From NCBI RefSeq assembly GCF_027409185.1, contig NC_084462.1, positions 43,348,679-43,412,678 on the forward strand: a DNA stretch of 64,000 nt. Reading direction: 5' to 3'. This stretch comes from Cynocephalus volans (lineage: Eukaryota; Chordata; Mammalia; Dermoptera; Cynocephalidae). The position numbers and the translations under genes are program-made. The notes under the pieces are model-generated. The model saw only the letters and a list, made by a program, of their open reading frames with translations, was not told the origin of the DNA and made no database searches. This document shows, one piece after another, positions 11,400-22,388 of the stretch. Position 1 is the first letter of the stretch; the number at the start of each line of letters is the position of its first letter.

Positions 11400-12420
11400 G
11401 ATGGTTGATAACTAACTTAGCAGACCCCAAAAAGCTAAATCCTTATCTGGCAAAGGGAAAGTTGAGAAGCAGCCTAATTTGCAAGGTGGATCCCCCTGAA
11501 GGCCCAAGGGTTTGTAATATCGAGTACCCCACTGTGTACCAGTGATTGGTGGAAAGCCTATTCAAGAAACAATTACCTCTAGATTCCCAGCCCCATTTCC
11601 AGGTAGCTAATCCACTGCTCCCTCCCCCACCCTGGCAGCTTAGAGGTTTGTTTCCCAGAGACAGTAAAACAGGATCGTTGGACTGGGAGACACAGACACA
11701 GTGGAGGATAGGAATAAACACACTGAAAATAGGGGGATTAATTAGACATCTCATACTGAATGTCGAGAACCACCACGCTCCCCAGCCTTCTCCCCAACTC
11801 TAATCCCAGAACACTTTTAACTTCAGCAAGAAGAGACTTTTCCAGGGAATCTGACAAATCCAAGAGAAAAGATGTAAAGATACTGATATTGGAGTTTCTC
11901 CGAAGAAAATACTTAGCCAAGTCACCCTACTGTGAAACCCACAGTTGCAAACCTCACTATGTGCATAGAGCTTCTAATTGGCATTTAAGTGCCCCACTTC
12001 CATGTGAGCAAACAGACAGGGATCACCAGAGATTTGGGGGAAATCTCTGACATGAATGGCAGAGGCCAAAACAAACACAAAACAGATTAAACAAGGAGGA
12101 AGTTAATCTATCCATGTCCTCAGAGATAAGAAATTATAAAGGATACTACATAGAAGAATATTCAGTGGGGAAAAATACGCCTTATAAATTAATAATTATA
12201 GCAAAAATTAAAAACTTAATAGAAATGTAGTAAGATTAAGTTGAGGAAATCTAGAAAGTATAGCAACAGGACAAAGAAATTGAAAATAGCAGAAAGAAAT
12301 AAGAAAATTTGAGGACTGGTCCACAAGTTTTAATAATTGAATAATAGAAGTATGAGAAAGAAAAAAGAAAAGAGTAAAAAAATTCAAGGAAAATGTTCAG
12401 AACTGAAAGCCTTTGAGTCT
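11400..12420 (+). mobile_element. Old LINE-1 (L1M or HAL1-like) 5' region
   Basis: Purine-rich sense sequence with GAAAATAGCAGAAAGAAATA, GAGGACTGGTCCACAAGTTT and GAAAATGTTCAGAACTGAAAG, the order seen just upstream of ORF1 in old mammalian L1/HAL1 elements. Several short ORFs here are open on both strands by chance. Family assignment is tentative. Confidence 0.45.
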
Positions 12421-12479
12421 TTAAACAAGTGTAACAACAACAACAAAAAATGAACTAAATTGTAAAAAGAGAATCAACC

Positions 12480-13130
12480 TGAGACAAGGAGGCATATTTC
12501 ACTCGCATGGCAGAGATGCTACTGCTGTTTACTGAGTAAGGAAGGAGAAAAGTCTTGTGAGGAAGAAAATGAGTTCAGTTTTCAGCTGAGTGACTTTAAG
12601 GACTGTCATCAGCCCATGGTGATGTCCAACAGACAATTGGATGTCCTCTACTGAAAACTAGAAGGACAGCGTTAGAGCAAAATATGAGAGTTGTTTGCAT
12701 TTGGATTATGAAAATCATGGAAGAAGGCATGTTTGCCCTGAGAGTGGAGAGAGAAGAAGGAAAAAAAGGGCCTGGATAGAAGAAGGAAAGTGAAATTAAA
12801 GGTTGGAGAACAAGAAATACCACGAGGAAACTGAGAGAGGTTAGATAGGGCTTTGAGAAGGAAACTGCACACGGAGTTTGTATCTGAGAGGAACAGCAGG
12901 ATGAGATCTGAGAAGAAGCCACTGGATGTTTTGACCACTAGGAAGTTGGTGACATTTGAGAGCAATTTTAGTTGGACCCAAGTATTCATGGGAGGGGAGG
13001 AGGCAGAAACTACAAGGACAGTGGTTTTCAACTTACCTGTGTTCTTTGTACCATCTGAATACTGGAATTTTGGTGGCATCTTTGAAATAACAGGCTGGAA
13101 ACACCACTATCCATCCAAGTCAGACTTTTA
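12480..13130. repeat. Probable old LINE-derived segment
   Basis: Contains CAGTTTTCAGCTGAGTGACTTTAAG, GATGTCCAACAGACAATTGG and a long purine-rich run. This pattern is common in mammals as an old LINE-related repeat. Overlapping ORFs of 92-135 aa on both strands match no protein I know. Not assigned further. Confidence 0.35.
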
Positions 13131-14739
13131 ACACAATCACTAAAGGCGACATTCTAGTCAACAAGCATCTCCCTGGGCAGTGACTTGACCTACTGCCACC
13201 CCTCCCACCTCTTCCTCGGAGCATGCAGGGCCTGCACCCACCCCTGCGTAACACAACCCACTAGGGCTGCATTTGGCAAACTTGGACTGCCCAGATGTTT
13301 GACCTAAATTTTGAACTTCAGTTAGTCTTGTCATTTATGACAGCATATAAAGTTGTCTTGCTTTTTTTAAATGCCCATTTGAAAATTATAGCTGATAAAA
13401 TGCCTTTTTTCTGACTGTCTTATCATAGATCTGACCAGCAAACCAATTCCAAGTTTTTCTGATTATTCTAAGGAAGGTGGAGCTGAACTTGGATCAAAGC
13501 CTTTACAAGTAGCACCGTGTATCCCCTCCTATTTGCAGAGCTCACTACTGTGTTTTTAAGAAACAGGAAAAACAAACAGTGACCTCTTTCTAAATATGCA
13601 GTGGACACTGAGCTTTACCAAGTAGTTGGACTAAACCATAATCTAGTTACTTGCTGCATTGGGTAAAATACATGTTTGTGCATATCCTGTATTGCTTGTG
13701 TTTTTCTTTTCTGGACTTTTGCTTTTTCTATGATATTTAGAAGCATTGAAAAATGGAATGTGATCTGCGCATGAGTTCCAGTGAGAAAGGCTCAGGTGTT
13801 TCTAAGTCTGGTTTGAGACAAGAGCCTACCTAATCACTGAAGGCAGTAGAGTTTAAAACTTGGATTTACATTAAAAATTCTTCCTAAGTGTGGTGATTGG
13901 AATGTCTATATGTTTTTAAGTGCTTTAACCCTCCTGTCGGGCACATTTCTCCCTGAAGCCCATGAAGTGAACATACCAGCTGCACATTTGTGATTGCTGA
14001 TGACTTTGTTTTTTAAATTATTCTATTGAATAATTTTGTTTTTTAAATTATTCTATTTGAATAATTATAAGGAAAGGCAGATTTCCCCACAGCTCAACTT
14101 TTTTTATTTGCTAAGAAGAGGAGAGTATATTTTCCATTTCTAAACTGCTGAGTATTTTTGTTTATTTGTTTTCTGTAAAACATAAAAGAGTAGTATAACC
14201 TATTTGTGTAAAGCAGAATTGGATTTGATTGTTAGTTTTACTGTAAATTGTCTTTAAATCTTTTTCCAATTTTGCTATTTTTCTCTGCAATAAAAAGTTT
14301 CCCTTGCTCACTAGATTGTGGACAAGTGAATCATTCCTGGTGTCACTTCCGTAGCAATCCTTGCTTGAATGTGGCATATGCCCTCTTAATTGTGTGTCAG
14401 TTTTAATATGTACAATGAATGACTTGATTATTACATGGAAGGGAAGATGAGTGGTGAACTGGAAAATAAAACTAATTGGCAACAGCTTTTCCACTGTCCA
14501 GGTGAGTTTTATTACAAATTAGTAATGGAATCAGAGTAACATTTGGGAGTAATCACAAACAGCGTAAGTCTCTGAAAGGTCTGTATGGGCAAAAAAGCAT
14601 GTCAGTGCACCTTCAGCTGGGGACTTGGGAAATAGATCTGAACAGTGCTCCACATTTTCTGGATTGGCAAGGAGAGAGAAAAGGCCACCAGGGGTCCAAA
14701 AGAGACATTTATTTAACAGCATTGTAAAAAGTAAATAAA
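13131..14739. other. Spacer without a recognised gene
   Basis: Mixed unique sequence. The only clear structure is an imperfect 30-bp tandem duplication at 14005-14066. The right part (14460-14739) is minus-strand open in pieces and could be part of an old retrocopy, but I recognise no parent gene. Confidence 0.5.
14005..14066. repeat. Two-copy 30-bp tandem duplication
   Basis: The unit TTTGTTTTTTAAATTATTCT plus ATTGAATAAT occurs twice in a row. The second copy has one extra T. It is AT-rich and probably arose by replication slippage. Confidence 0.8.
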
Positions 14740-14749
14740 CAGTACTGCT

Positions 14750-14909
14750 GGGCCGAGCCCGTGGCGCACTCGGGAGAGTGCGGCGCTGGGAGTGCATCGA
14801 CGCTCCCGCCGCGGGTTCTGATCCTATATAGGACTGGCTGGTGCACTCACTGGCTGAGTGCCGGTCACAAAAAAAGACAAAAAGACAAAAAAAAAACAAA
14901 AAAAAAAAC
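14750..14909 (+). mobile_element. CYN-type SINE, GC-rich short form, with target duplication
   Basis: Begins GGGCCGAGCCCGTGGCGCAC, a tRNA-like box A region. Box B-like GGGTTCTGATCC follows, then CTATATAGGACTGGCTGGTG and CTGAGTGCCGGTCAC with an A-rich GAC-containing tail. The 10-bp direct repeat CAGTACTGCT lies at 14740-14749 and 14910-14919. The second tRNA unit is represented only by its 5' half. Young and nearly intact. Confidence 0.85.
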
Positions 14910-14919
14910 CAGTACTGCT

Positions 14920-16369
14920 TATTTTGTTCTTTAATAGTCTGGTGGAGGATGGCAAAGGCCCACCTCCAGTGAAGATGTGTCATTCTAGTTGTTATAGGTC
15001 AGTGGTGACATACCTGCCGTGGGAGGCTGGATTTACAAACACAGCAGCATGCCATTTGGAATAGTGATATGTAAAACAGATGATGATGGAACTATTATGC
15101 AGTCCGTATTGTCCACCCTGGCTATGCTACTTGAGTTCTGAACCAGCCGGTAAAAAAATAAATAAATAAACACTGTAGTATCTAGAGAAAAGTTCATAGA
15201 GATAATTCCAGCCTCGGCTTTGAGGTTCTACCATACTATATAACTTTAAATCGAAACCTTTTGGTTGATTTCTTTGGTCTGATCATTTATAAGCAGCAGA
15301 CAATAAATTTTATTTATTGTCATAAATAGATTTTATGATAGAAACACACTCGACAAGCTTTTGTCTCTTTTTTATTGAAGTATATACACACGTGCAACCT
15401 TTTAAATGATTTTTCTTGTCATACATTACATATTTGCCATTTTATTTTATTCACTCTTTGTGTTTCCTTTGTTTTCAGTTGCATATAGATTGTTAGTAAT
15501 GTGTATTTATCTCTTGTATTTATTTGGAAAATATACCTACTGTTTTAAACTATACAAATCATTTCCTTTCCATGCTTTTCAAAAACATGCTTGAAAATTC
15601 CTTTTCATAGTCATCAAAGCCAAGACTGAAGTCATAAGTGTAGATTCCATTACCTGCAGAATTTAGTTCACTTTCACTTTCCTGCCCCCTCCAGCTTTCT
15701 AACCATTGTTTTTTTGTTTGTTTGTTTTTGTTTTTTGTCTTTTTGTGACTGGCCACAAACTTTGTGTATCAGAGTATCTCTTTTGGTTGCCATTCCTTGT
15801 TGACCTGAATGACAATTTGGGAATAATTTTGTGTCACAACTTTTCTTAAACTCTTGATTGGCATTTTGCTACATTGTTTTCTGGCCTTAGTTGTTCTAAA
15901 CTGAGGAGAGGGCTGAGACCAGCCCCTTTTGATTATTTTAGATTAACTGTGCTTTTCAGAAAGGTGCTTCCAAAACAATTTATCCTTGAAATTCAAAAAT
16001 TTCCTGAGGTTATCTTTAGATCTGATTCTCTTTTGAGTATTCTTGCCTAGAACATGGTGAGTCTTTTATATACCATCTCAGATATTTTTTCTTTAAGTTC
16101 TTTTGCCATCTCTCAATATTATTTACATTTGATTGTTTTAAGTCATTATGTGTAGATTAAGTTTCTGCTTTTCTAATCTCCATTCTCCTCTCTTATCTCT
16201 TTCATCTCTTTGTTCTTTTTCCTGAGTGTTCTGGAAGAATATCTGAGCTCTTTACTCCTTCATACCTGATTTGATTGTCTTCAGTGTCAATTCAGCTCAT
16301 CATCACCTCCAAAGCAGGTTTTACATCTGTGATTATTTTTCTATTTTCTCGCAATCTCCTTTTAGCTAT
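14920..16369. other. AT-rich spacer
   Basis: No gene is recognised. It holds the SINE-tail fragment at 15700-15757 and a short AAATAAATAAATAAA run near 15155. Confidence 0.5.
15700..15757 (-). mobile_element. 3' tail fragment of a CYN-type SINE
   Basis: T-rich run, then TTGTCTTTTTGTGACTGGCC, the reverse complement of the 3' end and tail of the SINEs at 14750 and 20472. The tRNA-related body is missing, so it is a severely 5'-truncated copy or a remnant. Confidence 0.55.
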
Positions 16370-16384
16370 CTCCGTTCATATCTT

Positions 16385-16569
16385 TTTTTTTTAAATTCTA
16401 TTTATTATTCTTATTTATTTATTATTATTATTATTTTGTCTTTTTTGTGACCGGCCGCACCACTCAGCGCACCGGCCATCCCTATATAGGATCCGAACCT
16501 GCGGCGGGAGCGCTGCTGTGTTCCCAGTGCTGCTCTCTCCCGACTGCTCCACGGGGCCGGCCCCGGCCC
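16385..16569 (-). mobile_element. CYN-type SINE, GC-rich short form, antisense
   Basis: The reverse strand starts with GC-rich GGGGCCGGGGCCGGCCCCGT and carries box B-like CAGGTTCGGATCC, then CTATATAGGGATGGCCGGTG and a CGGCCGGTCAC 3' end. The tail is a long AAT/AAAT run. Perfect 15-bp direct repeats CTCCGTTCATATCTT flank it at 16370-16384 and 16570-16584. A young insertion. Confidence 0.9.
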
Positions 16570-16764
16570 CTCCGTTCATATCTTAACCCATATCCCATCT
16601 CCTTGTCTTTATCTCAGCCTGAGCTCTACTTAATTCCTTTTTGTTTTTCTTTCATGGAGAACTAATTAAGACTTAAGACTTAATAAGACATAATAATTAA
16701 GTTGCTTTTTATTAAGAACGTTAAGCAGATATTTTTAAAATTTTTTGTGTGCTCTTATAGTAAA

Positions 16765-17035
16765 AAGAGCTATCATTTTCTGAGTGCTTGATTTTACCAG
16801 ATATTTTGCTAAATACTTTATAGATATTATTTCATTTAATCCTCAGGACATCCTGCAAGGAGGAATGATTATCCTTGTTTTACTCATGAGGAAAACAGAA
16901 TTCTGAAAAGGCTATGAAGTATTAGAAAGCCTGAGGTTAAACATCCCAAAGTTAGTGAATTAAAGAGTCAGAGTTTGAACCCAGGGCTGCCTGGCTCCAA
17001 GGCCTATTTTCCTAACTACCGCACTACAGTGTCTC
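16765..17035 (+). repeat. MIR SINE
   Basis: Reads TATCATTTTCTGAGTGCTTG, ATTTCATTTAATCCTCAGGA, TTTTACTCATGAGGAAAACA, GAGTTTGAACCCAGGGCTGCC, AACTACCGCACTACAGTG. This is a long MIR. Confidence 0.75.
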
Positions 17036-17339
17036 CTCTATAAATGGTCTTCATAGATTTGTATTTTAATCAAATATACAGAGAAATAATGCTCCCCCTT
17101 CTATTTTGCTGGAGATGTTTTTCATTGCTCCATTTTATCTATCTCCCATTCATATTTATCTATGTCTGTTAATTCAACCTCATAATGAGAAATCACTGCA
17201 GACCTGGGCTTGCCAGCTAAGAGATACATGGATGATTATGGAATTATTTTAGAACAGCTTCCCCTTCCCGTACCTACTGGTGAAAAAGTTGTCAACAGTC
17301 TGTCGACCAGTTATAATGTCATTTACCCTCTGGAGAGAC

Positions 17340-17455
17340 CGTGTAGTGGCCCTGGGTCTGGAATCAGACCCGGGTTCAAACCACCGTGGTGCCGTGTTGC
17401 CATGTACAGTACTAGCTGTGTAGCTCGGGCAGGTCATTCAGCTGCTCCGAGCCAC
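17340..17455 (+). repeat. MIR SINE 5' part, at the edge of the CpG island
   Basis: Shows CTGGAATCAGACCCGGGTTC, then ACTAGCTGTGTAGCTCGGGC and CTGCTCCGAGCC, the tRNA-related and core parts of MIR. It directly abuts the CpG-rich block. Confidence 0.65.
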
Positions 17456-17479
17456 CAGTGATGCCTGTCATAGGTCAAC

Positions 17480-17880
17480 GTGCGGATTAAGAAGAGCGTA
17501 GCCCAGGTTAGGTACCGGACCCACAAAACCAGCCGCTGTCACTGCTGGGCTCTCTCCGCCCCTCCCGCGGCCCCCGCCCCCGGCCTCGAGGCCTGGTCCC
17601 AGGATGCACCGCAGCGCCACCCGCCTCGCCGGCTTCGCGGACCCAGCCTCGGCCTCAACGCGGCGGAGAAAGGTGCGGGGGTGGGAGCGGCCGGACGAGG
17701 GCCAACCACGCCAGCCCCTGCCGCGCAGGCTGTGGCGTGTCCCGGGTCCCTGTCCCAGCGCTGGAGAAGCCCAGGTCCTAGGTCTGTGACCCGCTTCCTC
17801 AGCCTGGCAAAGTCCCTTGGGCACGTCCCTGGACTGAGGGCCCGGCCGCTTCCGTATGTCCTTGCCTTTGCCTTCACGGT
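17480..17880 (+). promoter_or_regulatory. CpG island, candidate CERS3 promoter
   Basis: About 400 bp strongly enriched in G+C and CpG in an otherwise AT-rich, CpG-poor window. I see no TATA box. It lies between the 3' end of LINS1 and the first coding exon of CERS3, both on the + strand. From recalled human coordinates, the gap from LINS1 to the CERS3 transcription start is about 10-15 kb, which fits this position. Overlapping ORFs on both strands are a by-product of high GC. It could equally drive an antisense or noncoding transcript. Confidence 0.6.
17590..17672 (+). other. Candidate noncoding first exon with splice donor
   Basis: GGCGGAGAAAG is followed by GTGCGG at 17673, the best-looking donor in the CpG island. 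The right edge is chosen from this donor, and the left edge is arbitrary. An ATG at 17604 opens 23 codons that run to the donor without a stop. Linkage to CERS3 is inferred from position only. Confidence 0.35.
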
Positions 17881-17884
17881 TTCC

Positions 17885-20019
17885 GTGATGCGAATTGAGA
17901 AAAGGTTGCTGGGCTGGCTTCACCTTCTCTGGACATTAACCCCTCCCAGGCCAGCAGAGATCTGGTCCAGATTCTGCTGAGGGCTGAGGCCGGGCTCCAG
18001 CAGGGAGCCCTGGAGACTGTCCCGAAGTGGGCTGGCGGCCTGGACTGGACTGCACAGGCCACCGTCGCCTTTGCACCCCTGCCCCAAAGCCTGTTTGAGT
18101 GGCCTTTGTTTTTCTCAGGTGCGAGTTATTACCGTTGTTCCGTGACTCTACACAAACACTAAAAATACTGTTTCACTTACACTTAAATTCAACAAAAGTT
18201 ATCATGGCCTCAGTATGTTCCTAGACTACAGTGTAAGTTGCTGGGAACTCAGCAATGAAAAAGACACCCACCCTCTTGCTTGTAGTCATGGTTTGGAGGA
18301 CTAAATCACTTTATTCTATGCTTACCCGATTTCTCTCTTCTCATAGAAAATGTCTTTAAATCAACTGGATTAAGAGGAAAAAATCTAAATAATACATGGC
18401 ACTGTAGAAAGGGAAAAGCAACCCAATTAGGTTGGTTTGGGCAGTGTGAATTGTCATCATCATACATTAATGGGTCAATAAAACAAGTTAGTGGGTCCAG
18501 GCAAACACTTTTAAAATTATATACTCTAGATTGGACTAGAATAGACATCACAAATAGTATAGATAAGTATTATTTTGTGAAGCTTTGGTTTCAGTCATAT
18601 ATACATATATTTGTAAGAACATTTGTACTAGGTCATGATTTAAAATGTTTTTATTGTGGATTACATTTTAAAAATTAAGTTACTGGTTTGGACCTGGATA
18701 AACATGTTACAAATACAGAAAATGCCCTTGTGGTAATAATAATCTATCTTGAATACCAATTATTTACATGATTGGAACTGTAGAAGAGTCTAGTGATATC
18801 TTTCCCTAATTACCTCCACGTTTTACATTTACTGTACATAGTATTAGCATGGTACATGTCTGGGTTTCTGATCCATCACATTAAGTATAGATCATTCCTG
18901 ATGTGTAAGGAATGGAATGGCAGAATTCCTCCAGTGTGTGAGATCAGTCACTCCAGTTGTTGCTGATTATAGAAGCCATGAGCCATTGTTACCATGAAAA
19001 AATATGCGTTATTTATAGATTACTTCTACTATTGCCATGTGTGACTGTACAAGGATTTTTGCTTTACATTCTCTGGACTGAAACCTAGTAATGAAGTTTA
19101 ACAGTCCAAGAGTTTTCTGATCTGCTCCAATTATTATGTTACTTCCTCAGAAAGGTTAGGACCTTGATAACAGTGCATTCCTGAGGTTGAAGGGGCTTCA
19201 TTATTGACAGTCAGATAATTTTCATTTCAGCTTTGATTAAAGATTTTAAAAAAATTTTTACTAAAGTTGAAAGCATTTAATGCTTATCATAATTATTTTT
19301 ATATTTTATATTTTTATTTATTGGTTGGTTGGTTGATTTTGATTTTAAGGATTTAAACAACTAAAACTTTGGACTATACAGGTATTTCTAGGAGATAATT
19401 TCCTTGTGTACTATTTATCCTCTAATATTTAGTCCAGATATTTCATTGTAAATGGCTAGTATCCCATTTTGCAAGTGGGTCTTACACACAGCATAACATG
19501 ATCAAGTATACTGTTTTTATTTTAACCATACTTACTGGTGTCATAACTGCTACAATGGGAGCTCCATAAATGTATGAATGAATGACGTTAAAGCTATCAA
19601 TTATCTGAATATTCAGTGACATGTGTTACTAGTTTTTATTAAGCTTAATTTTTACACCTGGTTTCTTTTATGAGAAACTAATTTTTAGCAAGTTTATGGA
19701 AGTTATGAGGTATCTGAACAGAGATGTCGATTGAATAGAAATCATCCTGTCCTATAGAACACTTTCAAACATTGTCACCCAACAGTGAAACAGGCTACAT
19801 GATATCTGAATTTCTAATTCAGAACCAGTCTAATGCAACAGAGATAAAAAGAGATTTTTATTCCTTATTTAAACTCTCAGTAGAAGCTGGTGAGGGACAT
19901 TTGATGATCAGGTTAGTATGTGGTATTTTGTTCATGTGCCTTTAGCACCTTCCAGGTGCTATGCCCAGTGTTTGCTGTGTTGATTGATCTGCTGATAGTT
20001 TCCACAGAGGAAGAGTGGA
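17885..20019. other. Probable CERS3 5' intron, no gene recognised
   Basis: Mostly unique AT-rich sequence. A weak L2-like stretch lies near 18190-18300 (GGAACTCAGCAATGAAAAAG). A GGTTGGTTGGTTG run is at about 19321-19335. Confidence 0.45.
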
Positions 20020-20029
20020 TGGCTGCCTA

Positions 20030-20180
20030 CATCCAAGGAATGGACTTGCTTTTTCCAGCCACAGCCAAAGCTGTGGACTTTAAATACCTAAAAAGCAGGG
20101 AATGTATCTGCCTTGTTCACTGTGATTTCCTTATTTTCAGACACATAGGAGGTGCTCAATACATAGTTGGTGAATAAATG
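20030..20180 (+). repeat. LINE-2 3' end
   Basis: Sense L2 3' pattern: GCAGGGAATGTATCTGCCTT, GAGGTGCTCAATACATAGTT, GGTGAATAAATGAA. Confidence 0.65.
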
Positions 20181-20383
20181 AAAACATCATCGAAAGAGGA
20201 AAAGCAGCAGGAGAAGGTATATATAGCTTAAAACGAAGGGGAGAAGAGTGTTATTGTCAGATAAGAGTATGTTATCTAACTCTTAACTAATATGTATTGA
20301 GGGTCTCCTATGAACCTAGTAATGTTTCTGGGTTGAGATCTGGGGTTTATGGCCTAGTGGATCCAGGGCCCATACTTGTATAC

Positions 20384-20417
20384 ACATATACATACATACA
20401 CACACACTCACACACTT
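20384..20417. repeat. CA-rich microsatellite
   Basis: ACACATATACATACATACAC followed by ACACACTCACACAC, an imperfect short dinucleotide tract. Confidence 0.8.
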
Positions 20418-20471
20418 TGATCAAGTTGTATTACAGAAGTAGTCTGTGCTGTACTATTAAAAAATGGGGCT

Positions 20472-20617
20472 GGGCCGGGCCCGTGGCGCAGTTGGTAGAG
20501 TGCTGCGCTGGCAGCGCGGCGACGCTCCCGCCGCGGGTTCGGATCCTATATAGGACTGACCGGTGCACTCACTGGCTGAGTGCCGGTCACGAAAAAACGA
20601 CAAAAAAAAAAAAAAAA
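20472..20617 (+). mobile_element. CYN-type SINE, GC-rich short form
   Basis: Body GGGCCGGGCCCGTGGCGCAG with a good box A (TGGCGCAGTTGG) and box B (GGTTCGGATCC). Then CTATATAGGACTGACCGGTG, GAGTGCCGGTCACG and an A-rich tail. The direct repeat AAAAAATGGGGCT lies at 20459-20471 and 20618-20630. The most promoter-intact of the SINEs here. It resembles a tRNA gene but has an expanded variable part and SINE ends. Confidence 0.9.
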
Positions 20618-20630
20618 AAAAAATGGGGCT

Positions 20631-22090
20631 AATGGTGTAATTTGGATGATAAGTATAAAGACTCAAGGAAGAGAAAGGTTGATTTGCAGAGGCAAAGTTT
20701 CCCAGAGGAAATGAGTGGGACTTGGATAAGGAGGGACCACAGGTGGGGCATGAGCCAAGGTCAGAGTGACCATAGCCACTGGCTCCACTGAAGGGTAGCT
20801 TGGTATTAGGGTTTGGTAGAGAGTAGGGTGGGACAGGTCAGGTGGGGATCACATTTCAGAGGGCGATTTAGGAAATAGTCATAGAATTTTAGATTTAATG
20901 TAACTGGCACAAAGAAGCCATAAGTTCCCTGAATCAGGGAATAATTGGATGGAAGCTGTGTTTTGAGATTACTTGGTAACAGCAAGCAGGAGAGAAGTTT
21001 CCTCTCAGAGACCAGAAAGGTAAAGCAAACAGTCTCCCAGGATTGGAACCACTTTTAGTCACTGGGATGTTCAGGTCACCATGGATGCTTTGGCGGTACA
21101 AAAGCAACTCATGAGGGGAAATGGATTTGGTTTAGATCTCCTCCTTGAGAGGGTCTGGAAATGATCAGAGTGGCTGAGCCTGCCACGTAGCCTCACTCGT
21201 ACACATGCTCACTCTTGACCTCAAGCTCGGTCTGCATTTCTCAGGTGCCCTGGGGAGTAACCAACTCTTTTGTTAATAAGAAGGCAGAGGGTATGGGTGT
21301 CTTGTTCTTGAGAACTTGTTCTCATTTGCCTGACATCCTGAAACTAAGTGTAGCTTGTGTTTTTCATAGGGTACTGCGTTCTGCTTTTAAAAAATATCCC
21401 GCCAGAGAATTCATAGGCTGAAGAGAGGTGCCCATTCTTGGGTGTCTCCAATTTTCTAAGCAGTTTTCCCAGTTCATTGTTAGCCGGTGTCATGGTAGAG
21501 TATGGGATAGGAGGTAGAACAGGAAGAGGGAAAAGCTAATCTCCTTGAGGTCAGGGACACTATTCATCTTTGTATTTCAAGGACCTTGTATACAATAGTG
21601 TATTGGATGAATAATGGCTGGATGAATAAGAAGCGTTTTGTTTCCTCATTGTCTTGTTTACACTTGACACAGTATTGACAGCCCAGATGTTTGTTCACTC
21701 ATCTCCCTCTTACCTCCTATTTCTTCCTACCTGTTTAGTGCTGATGCACCTCATGTAAGTCCATTCAAAGCACATGGAACATTTACTGAGATACCCAGCA
21801 CAATGTTGGGTAAAGGGATCGCAGATGTTGGCACTACCAGGTTCTGCCTTTACAGACTGAGACAATTATGGAATTAGTTAATTGGGGGGATCAAAACTTT
21901 ATTTGCCCACTTGTGCCTGTTTTCTTATTCCATTTTATGTAGTCTTAGTTCCTCATTTAAAATCCAAGGCTTATGCTTTAATTTATGTAGGATATGAAAT
22001 AGAATGTTCAAGAGTCCATCTTTTTATGGTATCAATTTGTACCTGTACATGAGCATATATGTATACCCACATTGCATACACATACAGATA
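20631..22090. other. Intronic or spacer sequence with one L2 fragment
   Basis: No gene is recognised. An L2 3' fragment lies at 21540-21630 (CTCCTTGAGGTCAGGGACAC through GGATGAATAATGG). Confidence 0.45.
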
Positions 22091-22107
22091 TTTTCCTCTG
22101 CATCTTT

Positions 22108-22281
22108 TTTTTTTTTTTTTTTTTTAAAAAGATGACCGGTAAGGGGATCTTAACCCTTGACTTGGTGTTGTCAGCACCACGCTCAGCCAGTGAGCGAACC
22201 GGCCATCTGTATATGGGATCCGAACCCGGGGCCTTGGTGTTATCAGCACCGCACTCTCCCGAGTGAGCCACGGGCCGGCCC
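22108..22281 (-). mobile_element. Dimeric CYN-SINE (two tRNA-Ile-like units), antisense
   Basis: On the minus strand it begins GGGCCGGCCCGTGGCTCACT. The first unit has GGTGCTGATAACACCAAGGC and box B CGGGTTCGGATCC. A second unit follows with GGCCGGTTCGCTCACTGGCT, GGTGCTGACAACACC, GGGTTAAGATCC and ends TTACCGGTCATC. The GATAACACC loop is typical of tRNA-Ile. Direct repeats TTTTCCTCTGCATCTT flank it at 22091-22106 and 22282-22297. Both tRNA units are present in full length. Confidence 0.92.
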
Positions 22282-22388
22282 TTTTCCTCTGCATCTTTGT
22301 GTAATAAGTTTGTGAACACTTTTGCTCCTCTATATGAATGTATGTTTGTTCTGTTTTGGCAGTCATATTTTTATTCTTGAGATTTTTA

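Noticed and set aside
11170..12050. Cluster of 60-103-aa ORFs on both strands
   Set aside because: They lie in old L1-like sequence, overlap each other in several frames and match no protein I know.
17468..17980. Overlapping ORFs of 112-166 aa on both strands
   Set aside because: High GC makes stop codons rare. All frames are open at once, so they are by-products of the CpG island.
20472..20617. tRNA gene candidate with box A and box B
   Set aside because: The body has insertions, no proper anticodon arm, an A-rich tail and flanking target duplications, so it is a SINE.
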